DNA of 15,645 nucleotides, taken from Cladosporium sp. IMV 00045. Its lineage: Eukaryota; Ascomycota; Dothideomycetes; Cladosporiales; Cladosporiaceae. Under the pieces are notes generated by a model. It was not told the DNA's origin. It worked only from the letters and a program-made list of their open reading frames with translations, and ran no database searches. The stretch spans positions 1 to 15,645 of the forward strand of contig MSJI02000613.1 in assembly GCA_001931905.2 (NCBI GenBank), given 5' to 3'. Within the stretch, counting starts at the first letter, position 1. Each line of letters begins with the position of its first letter. Of the stretch, positions 8,970 to 15,645 are shown piece by piece. Made by a program: the position numbers and the translations under genes.

Positions 8970-9022
8970 CGATCCCACGTCGAGCGAGCACCAATTTCAA
9001 CTCACGCCAAACGACCCGCAAC

Positions 9023-10861
9023 ATGTCCGGCGAGGCCGTTGATCTTACAATCGAGGAGAAAATAGAGCAGGACCTCATCGACCTGACTGATCAGAATGAC
9101 TTTGTCGTACAGACTCCTGAGCCCGATGATGGGGAGGGTCCGATACCTGGTAGCTACACTGCGCTACCCTCTTATGCGATTCGAGGGAAGACTTATAAGC
9201 CCGGCGACGACGTCGAACTGGACAATGGCGAGTTTTTCAGGATCAAGCAAATTGTTCGTTGCAAGCAATCCCAAGAAGTCCAACTCAAAGGCTATCGACT
9301 CGCTCGCACAAACCAAATCTGTCGAGTGACGACTCGAGCGCAGGAAAGTGGTGAAATGGTGAACTACTTTCCGAAGAAGCATCAAGAATTCCGGCTCTAT
9401 AATGAACTCTGTCTAATAGCGCCAACCTTGCGAAAAGTCGCTCAGCCCGGATTGGAACAGTGCCTTATGACAATAAGTGCCAAAAATGTCATCTGTCGAC
9501 GGGAGATTCGATTCACCAACGCACAGTTCCCTACCTTCAGCCACTTCGAGGAACCGCAACGCCCTGGCCTGACAAACGGCGATGCCAAGAATGAATGCCC
9601 ACTTGTGGTCCGCTGGAAGCACGCTATCGCCCGCAACAAAAGCGGTAAAAGCGACATTGAAGGAGCCATCATTCGCCTAACGGAGGATGAATGCGACAAT
9701 CAATATCGCGTCCCTGACGTGCGCCTACATCAAAAATTCCAACAGATGCAGATGCAGACGCAGACGCAGCCGAGTTCTGTAGTTGACCTCACCAAAGACA
9801 GCACACTTGCCGAGCCACTCAACAACAGCAAGAAGTCGCAACTCATCAATCAAATATTCACTGTGCGGAAAGCTGCTCAACCACAAAGATCACTGGACAA
9901 GACCAAGACATTCGGCGACATATGTGCTGGCGGTGGTGGCTCGCTTTGTGGTGCAACCCGGGCTTCGTTGAAGCCTCTGTTCGCTGTCGATAAGTGCCCC
10001 ATAGCTTGTCGAACGCTGCATATGAATAACGACAAGTACAAGACAACAATCCTTAATGAATCAATCGACGACTTCCTGCTCACAGAGGCTCGGGGCTTTG
10101 AGCATGTGGACATTCTACATATATCCTTTCCTTGCCCCACCTGGTCTCCTGCTAAGACGATACCGGCCGCAACCGACGACGACAATAGTGCCTGTCTCTT
10201 TGCCACTACCGACCTATTGCTCAAGTGCAGACCACGCGTCGCAACTTTTGAGCAGACTTTTGGCTTGGTCACCCATTATCCTGGTTTTTTCCAATCTTTC
10301 ATCAGCAATGTCGTCGCGGCCGACTATAGCGTTCGCTGGAAAATTATAGACAATGCTGGATTCGGTCTCCCATCACACCGCCATCGCCTCGAAGTCATCG
10401 CAGCCTGCCCGGGTGAGCCGCTGCCGACATTCCCAGAACCGACGCATGGACTGGGACCTGGAAAGCTGCCTTACGTCACCGTTGGTGACATACTTCGGAA
10501 ATCAGATGCGGCTCAGGCACCAGACGGGATGGACATGAGAGGGCTAGGACGTCCTCGATTTGATCCTCCCTACAACGCTTTCAAGAAGATGTTGAGGACC
10601 TGCACCTGCAGCGGAATCAAAGAATCGCATCCTAGCGGAAAGCGCCCATTCAACCTGTTCGAGTCACAACTGCTCGCATCATTTCCGGAGCACCATAGAT
10701 TCGCGGGTACAGACACTCATGTGAAGCGTCAGATTGGCAACGCAGAGCCACCAGTCTTTGCTGAGGTTTTGAATAAGCATATCTTGAAGAGCATGCGGGA
10801 ATTTGACCGCAAGGTCGCGGCTTACAAACCTCCTGTGATTGACATGACCATTGATGATTGA
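9023..10861 (+). CDS. rid: RID/Masc1/DmtA-type C5-cytosine DNA methyltransferase homologue
   Basis: This is an intronless ORF of 612 aa from the ATG at 9023 (A at -3). The frame is open back to an ATG at 8714, but that extension adds a hydrophobic stretch and runs through the out-of-frame leader duplication, so I reject it. Residues ~55-165 resemble a BAH-like region (GDDVELDNGEFFRIKQI). The methyltransferase domain shows motif I FGDICAGGGG (297-306), motif IV FPCPTWSP with catalytic Cys371, motif VI FEQT (409-412), motif VIII LPSHRHRL (449-456), a motif IX-like segment (~541-560) and motif X RQIGNAEPP (569-577). As I recall, EQT in place of ENV marks the fungal RID/Masc1/DmtA group rather than DIM-2. 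Neurospora RID is required for repeat-induced point mutation and Masc1 for premeiotic methylation. Departures from consensus (PCP for PCQ, GNAEPP for GNAVPP) leave activity open. Four VIDLT-like motifs are also present. Confidence 0.9.
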   Translation: MSGEAVDLTIEEKIEQDLIDLTDQNDFVVQTPEPDDGEGPIPGSYTALPSYAIRGKTYKPGDDVELDNGEFFRIKQIVRCKQSQEVQLKGYRLARTNQICRVTTRAQESGEMVNYFPKKHQEFRLYNELCLIAPTLRKVAQPGLEQCLMTISAKNVICRREIRFTNAQFPTFSHFEEPQRPGLTNGDAKNECPLVVRWKHAIARNKSGKSDIEGAIIRLTEDECDNQYRVPDVRLHQKFQQMQMQTQTQPSSVVDLTKDSTLAEPLNNSKKSQLINQIFTVRKAAQPQRSLDKTKTFGDICAGGGGSLCGATRASLKPLFAVDKCPIACRTLHMNNDKYKTTILNESIDDFLLTEARGFEHVDILHISFPCPTWSPAKTIPAATDDDNSACLFATTDLLLKCRPRVATFEQTFGLVTHYPGFFQSFISNVVAADYSVRWKIIDNAGFGLPSHRHRLEVIAACPGEPLPTFPEPTHGLGPGKLPYVTVGDILRKSDAAQAPDGMDMRGLGRPRFDPPYNAFKKMLRTCTCSGIKESHPSGKRPFNLFESQLLASFPEHHRFAGTDTHVKRQIGNAEPPVFAEVLNKHILKSMREFDRKVAAYKPPVIDMTIDD

Positions 10862-12006
10862 TTTGGATGGTCGAGTGTCATTCGCACGCTGGCTTGCATC
10901 TATCAATCTGCGTCTTCTCGGGTCGGTCAACCATTCGCACGACTTCTTTTGGTCTTGTGGCAAATTTTCTTGAATGAATATCTTGTGTATGAGGAGATTT
11001 GACCTGTCATCAAGTCACGGCATGTTTGACTCGCACAGGCGTTTGCTCAGTCTTCGCTTGCTTGCTTTCATGCACAGAATGCAGCCTGTTTCCATGCGGT
11101 CGGCTACTATTGCACTGGACTCGGTGTTCGAAATTCTCATCGTCGGTGTTCTTTCTGAGTGGGCGTTTGTCAAGAAATGGGTACATTCGGTCCCATTCCG
11201 GAGGTTGCTTGCGCTTTGGCGATACGCCAGGATTTCAGGAACTTGAACTTGCGGTATGCGAATTAGAACTGGGCCGTGCGAATTATCGTTCTTTCATCGT
11301 TGGCAAGCTGGCGTCGAGCAACGGTTTGCTTGACTCGAGCTTCTTGCTCTTAGGTCTTTGGTCCCTTCAGATTGGGAAATCGGATTGTTTTTGTTGTCGT
11401 ATAGCTTTTTTGTTGACATAATGAATACATTGCTCATCGATCATTAGAAATTGTGGTAACCGTGTGCGTGGTGCTTCATAGAACGTGTTACACAATACTC
11501 AGAGTAGGGAGGTGTGGCGCTTAAGCCACCGTAGATCAAAGCCGCTAGGAACGGCGACCATCCTTCACATTCCTGACTTCTTTTCCAATTTTCGTTGAAT
11601 GAACAAAACTCCTGTCATTTCTGAAGAATGTCTGAGCAGAGATACCTCAATATGTTAAATACCAACTCGGTACCTTGCTCTTCGCCACAGCCAGTGCGGT
11701 GCCTTCGCATCAGCCATTTCGGCACATGCCTGTAATAACACTCCGCGGTAGCAGTGACCTGGTATAACGTCGCAATGGCGCCGGCACATACTAGGAGCTT
11801 TGGTTGCTAGTGATCACTGCCAATGGATGCAGCCGTTATGCTCTAATGCTGGGTAAACATTGCCCGAGAACAGCACAGAAAGGGAGGAACCTGAGGTCAT
11901 CTCGATCAACATTATTGCACGTGGCCATGTCTCTAACTCAAAGCATGTCGATTATGGCACCGCTTTGTCCTGCAATCGCACATATTGGAAATTCACGATC
12001 GTTACT
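10862..12006 (+). other. 1.15 kb intergenic region between the RID-like gene and the first secreted-protein gene
   Basis: It should contain the RID-like 3'UTR and the promoter of the 12007 gene. The ORF at 10999-11421 has no recognisable domain and overlaps another in a second frame, so it is not called. Two small hairpin-capable stretches lie at about 11512-11563 (GTGGC..GCCAC and GCCG..CGGC). From 11823 on, a chain of upstream ORFs leads to the 12007 start and is listed separately. Confidence 0.55.
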
Positions 12007-12010
12007 ATGA
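11823..12010 (+). promoter_or_regulatory. Two chained upstream ORFs before the secreted-protein gene
   Basis: uORF A (11823-11846, 7 codons plus TAA) overlaps the start of uORF B as TAATG. uORF B starts at 11846 (54 aa; internal in-frame ATGs include 11927) and stops at 12008-12010, overlapping the main start as ATGA. The peptides show no recognisable features. They matter only if the transcript starts upstream of them, which the sequence cannot tell. Confidence 0.35.
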
Positions 12011-12846
12011 GACTCTGGACGACGCTTTCACTGCTTCTGGCTCTTATTCAGGCTACTCTAGCCGCTCCAAACACAAATCCAAACACAAACTGTACGCCAG
12101 TGACCGATGTAGGCCTCCATGAGCATCTGCTCGAGGCCTGCGAGCCCTTCAATTCGACTGGTCACCGCAGCCTGGATGCACCCTGTGGACTAGAAGCTAG
12201 CATTCAGATGCAATGCCTCTACCAGGCAACACCCTATAACGCATCACTGCCGGACTATGAATTCCCCTTTCGAAAGTCGACGCTGGCCTCCAACATGACG
12301 CAGCGTGATTGCCTCTGCCAGACTCACGTCTTCGACGCCATAAAAGGCTGCTCTGCATGCAACAAAGCCTACGGCGGAAGACTCGGCTTTGGGTGGGAGG
12401 AAGAGGAGTCCTATGATGGTGTAAGAAGCTCATACTGTGAGGCCAGCAGTACTCCAACCCTGAACTTTGCCGACTTCATGAGATCCGCTCTCGAGACTGG
12501 ACATGCCAACGCCGCGCAAGAGACACGATGCTCATTGACGTCCGCAACACTGAGCAGCTCAACTGCAGCCTCCGACTACTACACCCCTTCCGTGCCGTTG
12601 AGCATAGCCAGCTATGTGGCCCGCCTTGAAGGCAATGCCACATCCTACACGAGCCTCTACACCTCGGATGGACAGATCGTTCCAACACCCATATCGGGAG
12701 TGGCGAGCTCCACTCACCACGGCAATCAGAAAGGCCAGGACAAGGCGACATCAACATCGACATCGACAGAGAGCGGAGGCGCGGCGCCAACAGCAGGTCT
12801 TGCGGCGGGCGCGTTGGGACTCGCTGCTGTGGCTGCTTTCTTTTGA
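12007..12846 (+). CDS. Secreted, probably GPI-anchored cysteine-rich protein (paralogue 1)
   Basis: This ORF is intronless and encodes 279 aa. The ATG at 12007 is the first in frame and begins a typical signal peptide (residues 1-19, cleavage near TLA-APN). The mature part has ten cysteines (29, 45, 60, 70, 102, 104, 115, 118, 144, 175) and several N-glycosylation sequons. The core motif is RDCLCQ..GCSACNKAYGG (100-124). A Ser/Thr-rich stretch with TSDGQIVPT (219-227) follows. The protein ends in a Gly/Ala spacer and a hydrophobic tail to the very C-terminus, as expected for a GPI-attachment signal. Eight cysteines match those of the gene at 13604, so the two are tandem paralogues. I do not recognise a named family. 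It is not the eight-cysteine CFEM pattern. A role at the cell surface or wall is inferred; no activity is claimed. Confidence 0.85.
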   Translation: MRLWTTLSLLLALIQATLAAPNTNPNTNCTPVTDVGLHEHLLEACEPFNSTGHRSLDAPCGLEASIQMQCLYQATPYNASLPDYEFPFRKSTLASNMTQRDCLCQTHVFDAIKGCSACNKAYGGRLGFGWEEEESYDGVRSSYCEASSTPTLNFADFMRSALETGHANAAQETRCSLTSATLSSSTAASDYYTPSVPLSIASYVARLEGNATSYTSLYTSDGQIVPTPISGVASSTHHGNQKGQDKATSTSTSTESGGAAPTAGLAAGALGLAAVAAFF

Positions 12847-13603
12847 GAATATCTCCTGTGATCAACTCTATCAGAGCCACAGACAGTCAGATTGATACCC
12901 ATTACAAAGCCCAAGATTCACCCGCCTTCGCAGTAAATGCATACAGCCAAGAATATCTCAACCCAGACTGCGTCGAAATTCTTGGGTTTCCACACACAAG
13001 TAGGCTGCCAGAAGTCATCTACCCATGGCCATCTGCCTAGAGTGAACGACAGGGGCAATGCTTACTTGTTTTTGTCAGGCGTGCAAGAACATCCAAGTCT
13101 GCACATTAATAGTTCTCTTCGATATTGCTGCAGGCTTGGCTCAGCTGAATGATTGGCGGACTTCGCAGGACTGCTCTATTCCAAACCTATAATTAGCCTC
13201 TATCTTGAGATACCATTTTCCATTATCATTTTAAACAGGCGGCTCCTCACTTCATGTTCCTTGATTCTTGCTAGATCATCCCTCGTGGGTGAACATGTTT
13301 GGCTAATGCGACCGACGTTATTCCAAGCCCAATTCGCCCGGTTTTAATAATACGAGAGATGGATTCAGCTAAGACTTCGCTCTGACTCTGCACGTTCAGC
13401 CTTCGTTTCGCTCGGATGTCTTGTTTCTAGGCGCTCCCTCGCGCATCGTTGAGCTGACACATTGGAGTGATGTGGGAAAGAAAGTGGTCCTGTAAATTTT
13501 TATCGTTCACATCTTCGCAATCAATATTTCGCAATCAACCTCCATTTGCATCAACTCGGCCTAACTTGAATTGCAATCGAGTCTTCGACACAGTTTTATC
13601 GCC
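12847..13603 (+). other. 757 bp intergenic region between the two secreted-protein paralogues
   Basis: It holds the 3'UTR of the first and promoter and leader of the second paralogue. Short ORFs here have no coding character. An 11 bp direct repeat and an upstream ORF lie near its 3' end and are listed separately. Confidence 0.6.
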
Positions 13604-13607
13604 ATGA
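13470..13607 (+). promoter_or_regulatory. Upstream ORF overlapping the start of paralogue 2 (ATGA)
   Basis: This is a 45-codon ORF from the ATG at 13470 whose TGA (13605-13607) overlaps the main ATG at 13604. The overlap geometry is the same as in paralogue 1, although the peptides are not alike. The transcript start is unknown, so function is only possible. Confidence 0.35.
13514..13538. repeat. Exact 11 bp direct repeat TTCGCAATCAA
   Basis: Copies at 13514-13524 and 13528-13538 are identical, with a 14 bp period, 66-90 bp upstream of the paralogue 2 start. This is a likely leader or core-promoter position. Confidence 0.7.
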
Positions 13608-14329
13608 ACCATCTCGCTCTCTTGGCTCTCGCCTTGACCGGCGTCAACAATGCGTTCCTGCTCAAGAGAGACTCCACAGACGATGCCCGGGCACATCTCA
13701 TGGCGGTATGCAGCCCTTCCAACAGCACTACCCACGAACGCAGCCTCGAATACCCTTGCAATGCCTACTTCGCCATAGTGGACAAGTGCACTTGGAATGC
13801 CGGACCGGACGAGGATATTGATTACGACGCAGAACAACCCGCCGAAACGCAACGCGACTGCTTCTGCCAATCCCAACATCTCGACCAGGCAGCCGGATGT
13901 ATGGCATGCTATAAGGCACATGGTGGCCTGGAAAATTTGAATTGGTACGACATAAACATCATCGAATCCGGAATGAGCGACTACTGCGACGCTGAAGCAA
14001 CGCCGACTAAAGGCTACCAGCGCATGGTCAACGACCTGCTGACTTCTGAGAGTCCCGTCACTGCGACGGAGTCCTGGACATTCTCTGATCCTTTGGGCGC
14101 CGATGTCACTGAGGTCGCGTCTTACTACACGCCTGCGGTGACTGGGACTGCGGCCATCCCTTCCATGCCGACGGCACAGAGTTCTGGGGGAGAGGTCTCT
14201 AACACCAGCGTGAAGACTTCGGATGGCCAGATCGTGCCTACGGCGAGTGTTGATTCGGGTGCTAGGCAGACTGCGATGGCGTTCTCGGGAGCTGCTGGTG
14301 CAGTGGCGGTTTTGGTTGCGGTTTTGTAG
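13604..14329 (+). CDS. Secreted, probably GPI-anchored cysteine-rich protein (paralogue 2)
   Basis: This ORF is intronless and encodes 241 aa, starting at the first in-frame ATG (G at -3). It has a signal peptide (residues 1-17, cleavage near NNA-FLL) followed by Lys-Arg at 21-22, a possible Kex2-type processing site. The eight cysteines are 36, 52, 62, 86, 88, 99, 102 and 128. They align in order with eight of paralogue 1, with equal spacings for most intervals (C-x9-C, C-x-C, C-x10-C, C-x2-C, C-x25-C). Shared motifs are RDCFCQ..GCMACYKAHGG, SYYTPAV and TSDGQIVPT (206-214). The C-terminal hydrophobic tail (AGAVAVLVAVL) suggests GPI anchoring. The acidic segment at 68-78 is specific to this copy. 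The two genes are co-directional and 757 bp apart, an old tandem duplication with strong divergence. Function is unknown. Confidence 0.87.
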   Translation: MNHLALLALALTGVNNAFLLKRDSTDDARAHLMAVCSPSNSTTHERSLEYPCNAYFAIVDKCTWNAGPDEDIDYDAEQPAETQRDCFCQSQHLDQAAGCMACYKAHGGLENLNWYDINIIESGMSDYCDAEATPTKGYQRMVNDLLTSESPVTATESWTFSDPLGADVTEVASYYTPAVTGTAAIPSMPTAQSSGGEVSNTSVKTSDGQIVPTASVDSGARQTAMAFSGAAGAVAVLVAVL

Positions 14330-14830
14330 GGGTGGTGTTTGGCTAGTGCGATGATTGTATGATGTTCGTTTTGAAGGTCAGCCTGCCATGTCTCTATCTC
14401 AAACACAAGGGGTGTTTCTGAATGAATTGTGAAGTCGTTCTTCGTGATACTGTTTGCGATCCATTGGTTGAAACAAGCCGCTTGGCATATTGAAACGGAA
14501 GAAGTAGGCTCAGATACCCGGCCTATTTTCTGTCCACGTGAGTCTGCGCGGGTCACATAAATGATTTCGATACATCCAGTGAAGATCTTGGTACGTAGAA
14601 CCACCGTACATGTTAGTGTCTTAGCAAAGAACGGATTTATTCGTTAGTACGAGCGAAGAGGAGAACGGGAGAACGGGTTGACGGGCTCTGGGGTGCTCTT
14701 CTCCGCAATATCCCGAGATCGCAGCTACCCTTTCTTTTAGAGCCATTGGAAGTGAACTCATTCGCCGCCGTCCTCTCATTCTCGTCCATCTCCAACCTAG
14801 ACGGCTTTGACCGCCAACACACAATTCATC
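14330..14830 (+). promoter_or_regulatory. 501 bp intergenic region and fumarase promoter
   Basis: It contains the 3'UTR of paralogue 2 and the fumarase promoter. An ATTGG (CCAAT on the minus strand) at 14745-14749 lies 82 bp before the fumarase ATG, and another lies at 14463-14467. CCAAT boxes are bound by the HAP complex in fungi; the link here is only suggested by position. The last ~80 bp are C/T-rich and contain no ATG before 14831. Confidence 0.45.
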
Positions 14831-15645
14831 ATGCTGCGTCGTGCGATCCCCCACTTCACCAAAGGCTGCGTCCCCGCAGTAGCTGGTGCCCGCACTACTT
14901 CTTCTCGTCTTGGAGCTCTCTCTACCTCTCCCATCCTTCGCAACCAGACTCCCGCTACCTTGAGCAAAGCCCGCACCTTCGCAACAACCACCAAGATGTC
15001 CGTCAGCACCAGAGCCGAGACCGACGCCTTCGGCGAGCTCCAGGTCGAGTCCGACAAGTACTGGGGAGCGCAGACCGAGCGCTCGCTCGGCAACTTCAAG
15101 ATCAACCAGCCTCAGGACCGCATGCAGCCTCCCATCATCAAGGCTTTCGGTATCCTGAAGGGTGCTGCCGCGACGGTCAACATGAAATATGGACTCGGTA
15201 GGCTGGATACACTGGTTACTTGAAGAGAAAGAACACAACACGCTGACGAGCATGGAATCGTAGACCCTAAGCTGGGTAACGCTATTGTCCAGGCCGCCGA
15301 GGAGGTTGCCTCGCTCAAGCTGGTTGACCACTTCCCTCTGGTCGTCTGGCAGACCGGTTCCGGCACCCAGTCCAACATGAACGCCAACGAGGTCATTTCC
15401 AACCGCGCCATTGAGATCCTCGGCGGCACCATGGGCAGCAAGAAGCCCGTCCACCCCAACGACCACGTCAACATGGGTGCCTCTTCCAACGACACCTTCC
15501 CTACGGTCATGCACATTGCCGCTGTCATCGACCTCGAGCAGTCTCTCCTCCCCTCCCTGAAGGCCCTCAAGGACGCCATCAAGGCCAAGAGCGAGCAGTT
15601 TGAGAAGATCATCAAGATCGGTCGCACTCACTTGCAGGATGCCAC
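14831..15645 (+). CDS. FUM1: Fumarate hydratase (class II fumarase), mitochondrial; partial, 3' end beyond window
   Basis: The CDS is join(14831..15197, 15264..>15645); 249 complete codons are visible, about half of the usual length. Fumarase interconverts fumarate and malate in the TCA cycle. Residues 1-~54 form an Arg/Ser/Thr-rich presequence without acidic residues ([12 protein letters not shown]..), with a likely processing site near ARTFATTTK. The mature part starts about [13 protein letters not shown]. Family signatures are [18 protein letters not shown] (153-170), the HPNDH B-site loop (186-190), SSNDT (195-199) and GRTHLQDA (242-249). His244 of the last matches the active-site His188 of E. 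coli FumC. A second in-frame ATG at 14996 (Met56) sits exactly at the presequence boundary and could give a cytosolic form. The MGA before SSND replaces the more usual x-S-Q. Confidence 0.97.
15198..15263 (+). other. Spliceosomal intron of the fumarase gene (66 bp)
   Basis: The donor is CTCG|GTAGGC and the acceptor is AATCGTAG|AC, with a GCTGAC branch-like site at 15242-15247. Joining G+AC gives Asp and restores the conserved [11 protein letters not shown]. Without splicing the frame stops at 15223. Confidence 0.95.

Larger units (their letters stand above)
8812..9010. repeat. ~100 bp tandem duplication in the RID-like gene leader
   Basis: Copy 1 (8812-8915, 104 bp) and copy 2 (8916-9010, 95 bp) align nearly end to end. 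The most similar part runs from ATGTAGCGATCCCAC through CAATTTCAACT.ACGCCAAACGACC. A third copy begins at 9011 and runs straight into the start codon region. The length difference comes from an ~8 bp and a 1 bp indel. Substitutions are mixed transitions and transversions. The 95 bp offset of the core is not a multiple of 3, so the copies are read in different frames; this argues that they are leader DNA, not coding. Confidence 0.85.
7746..9022. promoter_or_regulatory. Divergent intergenic region between ADE4 and the RID-like gene
   Basis: The 1277 bp between two head-to-head start codons must hold both promoters. No coding gene is supported. The plus-strand ORF ending at 8736 lacks any recognisable domain and overlaps other short ORFs. 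The region is notable for four separate tandem duplications of 14, 15, 18 and ~100 bp, each annotated separately. The stretch just upstream of the ADE4 ATG is CAA-rich on the minus strand, as expected for an unstructured leader. Confidence 0.7.

Noticed and set aside
8812..9010. RIP signature in the leader duplication
   Set aside because: Differences between copies include transversions and indels, without a one-sided C-to-T pattern.
8714..9022. N-terminal extension of the methyltransferase from the ATG at 8714
   Set aside because: It adds a hydrophobic segment unfit for a nuclear protein and runs through a tandem duplication whose copies are in different frames; the ATG at 9023 has a better context.
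10999..11421. 140-codon ORF downstream of the RID-like gene
   Set aside because: It overlaps another open frame, has the composition of noncoding DNA read in frame, and shows no motif.
12007..14329. CFEM domain in the secreted paralogues
   Set aside because: Eight cysteines are present, but their spacing, with C-x-C and C-x2-C pairs, does not fit the CFEM pattern.
14621..15631. 336-codon minus-strand ORF antisense to fumarase
   Set aside because: It overlaps two well-supported fumarase exons and the intron, and its protein has no recognisable features.

Overview
The window looks like nuclear DNA of a filamentous ascomycete (Pezizomycotina). Genes are compact, with few and very short introns (51, 61 and 66 bp) that carry GT..AG ends and CTAAC/CTGAC-type branch sites. 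Start codons mostly have A at -3. A RID-type cytosine methyltransferase and GPI-type secreted proteins are typical of that group. A dothideomycete is my best guess, but the sequence alone does not prove it.

Layout. (1) 72-3203, minus strand: a large multi-membrane-span protein of the fungal TRP-like/FLC family (1026 aa, one intron). (2) 3204-5941: 2.7 kb with no supportable gene, several palindromes and CCTAGG motifs. (3) 5942-7745, minus strand: amidophosphoribosyltransferase, the first committed enzyme of purine synthesis (580 aa, one intron). (4) 7746-9022: a divergent promoter region with four separate tandem duplications. (5) 9023-10861, plus strand: an intronless RID/Masc1/DmtA-type DNA methyltransferase homologue (612 aa). 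(6) 12007-12846 and 13604-14329, plus strand: two paralogous secreted, probably GPI-anchored cysteine-rich proteins. (7) 14831 to the window end, plus strand: the 5' part of the mitochondrial fumarase gene (one intron, cut by the window edge).

FLC, ADE4 and fumarase are housekeeping functions with no evident pathway link. The accessory interest is in the methyltransferase and the secreted pair. The methyltransferase has EQT in motif VI, several departures from consensus motifs, and four VIDLT-like potential SUMO-interaction motifs. Its leader contains a ~100 bp tandem duplication in which both copies carry a minimal AUG-UAG upstream ORF. The two secreted proteins share eight cysteines with matching order and a DGQI-containing tail. 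Both also have an upstream ORF whose stop overlaps the main start as ATGA. No CRISPR array, rRNA, convincing tRNA or intact transposon was seen.
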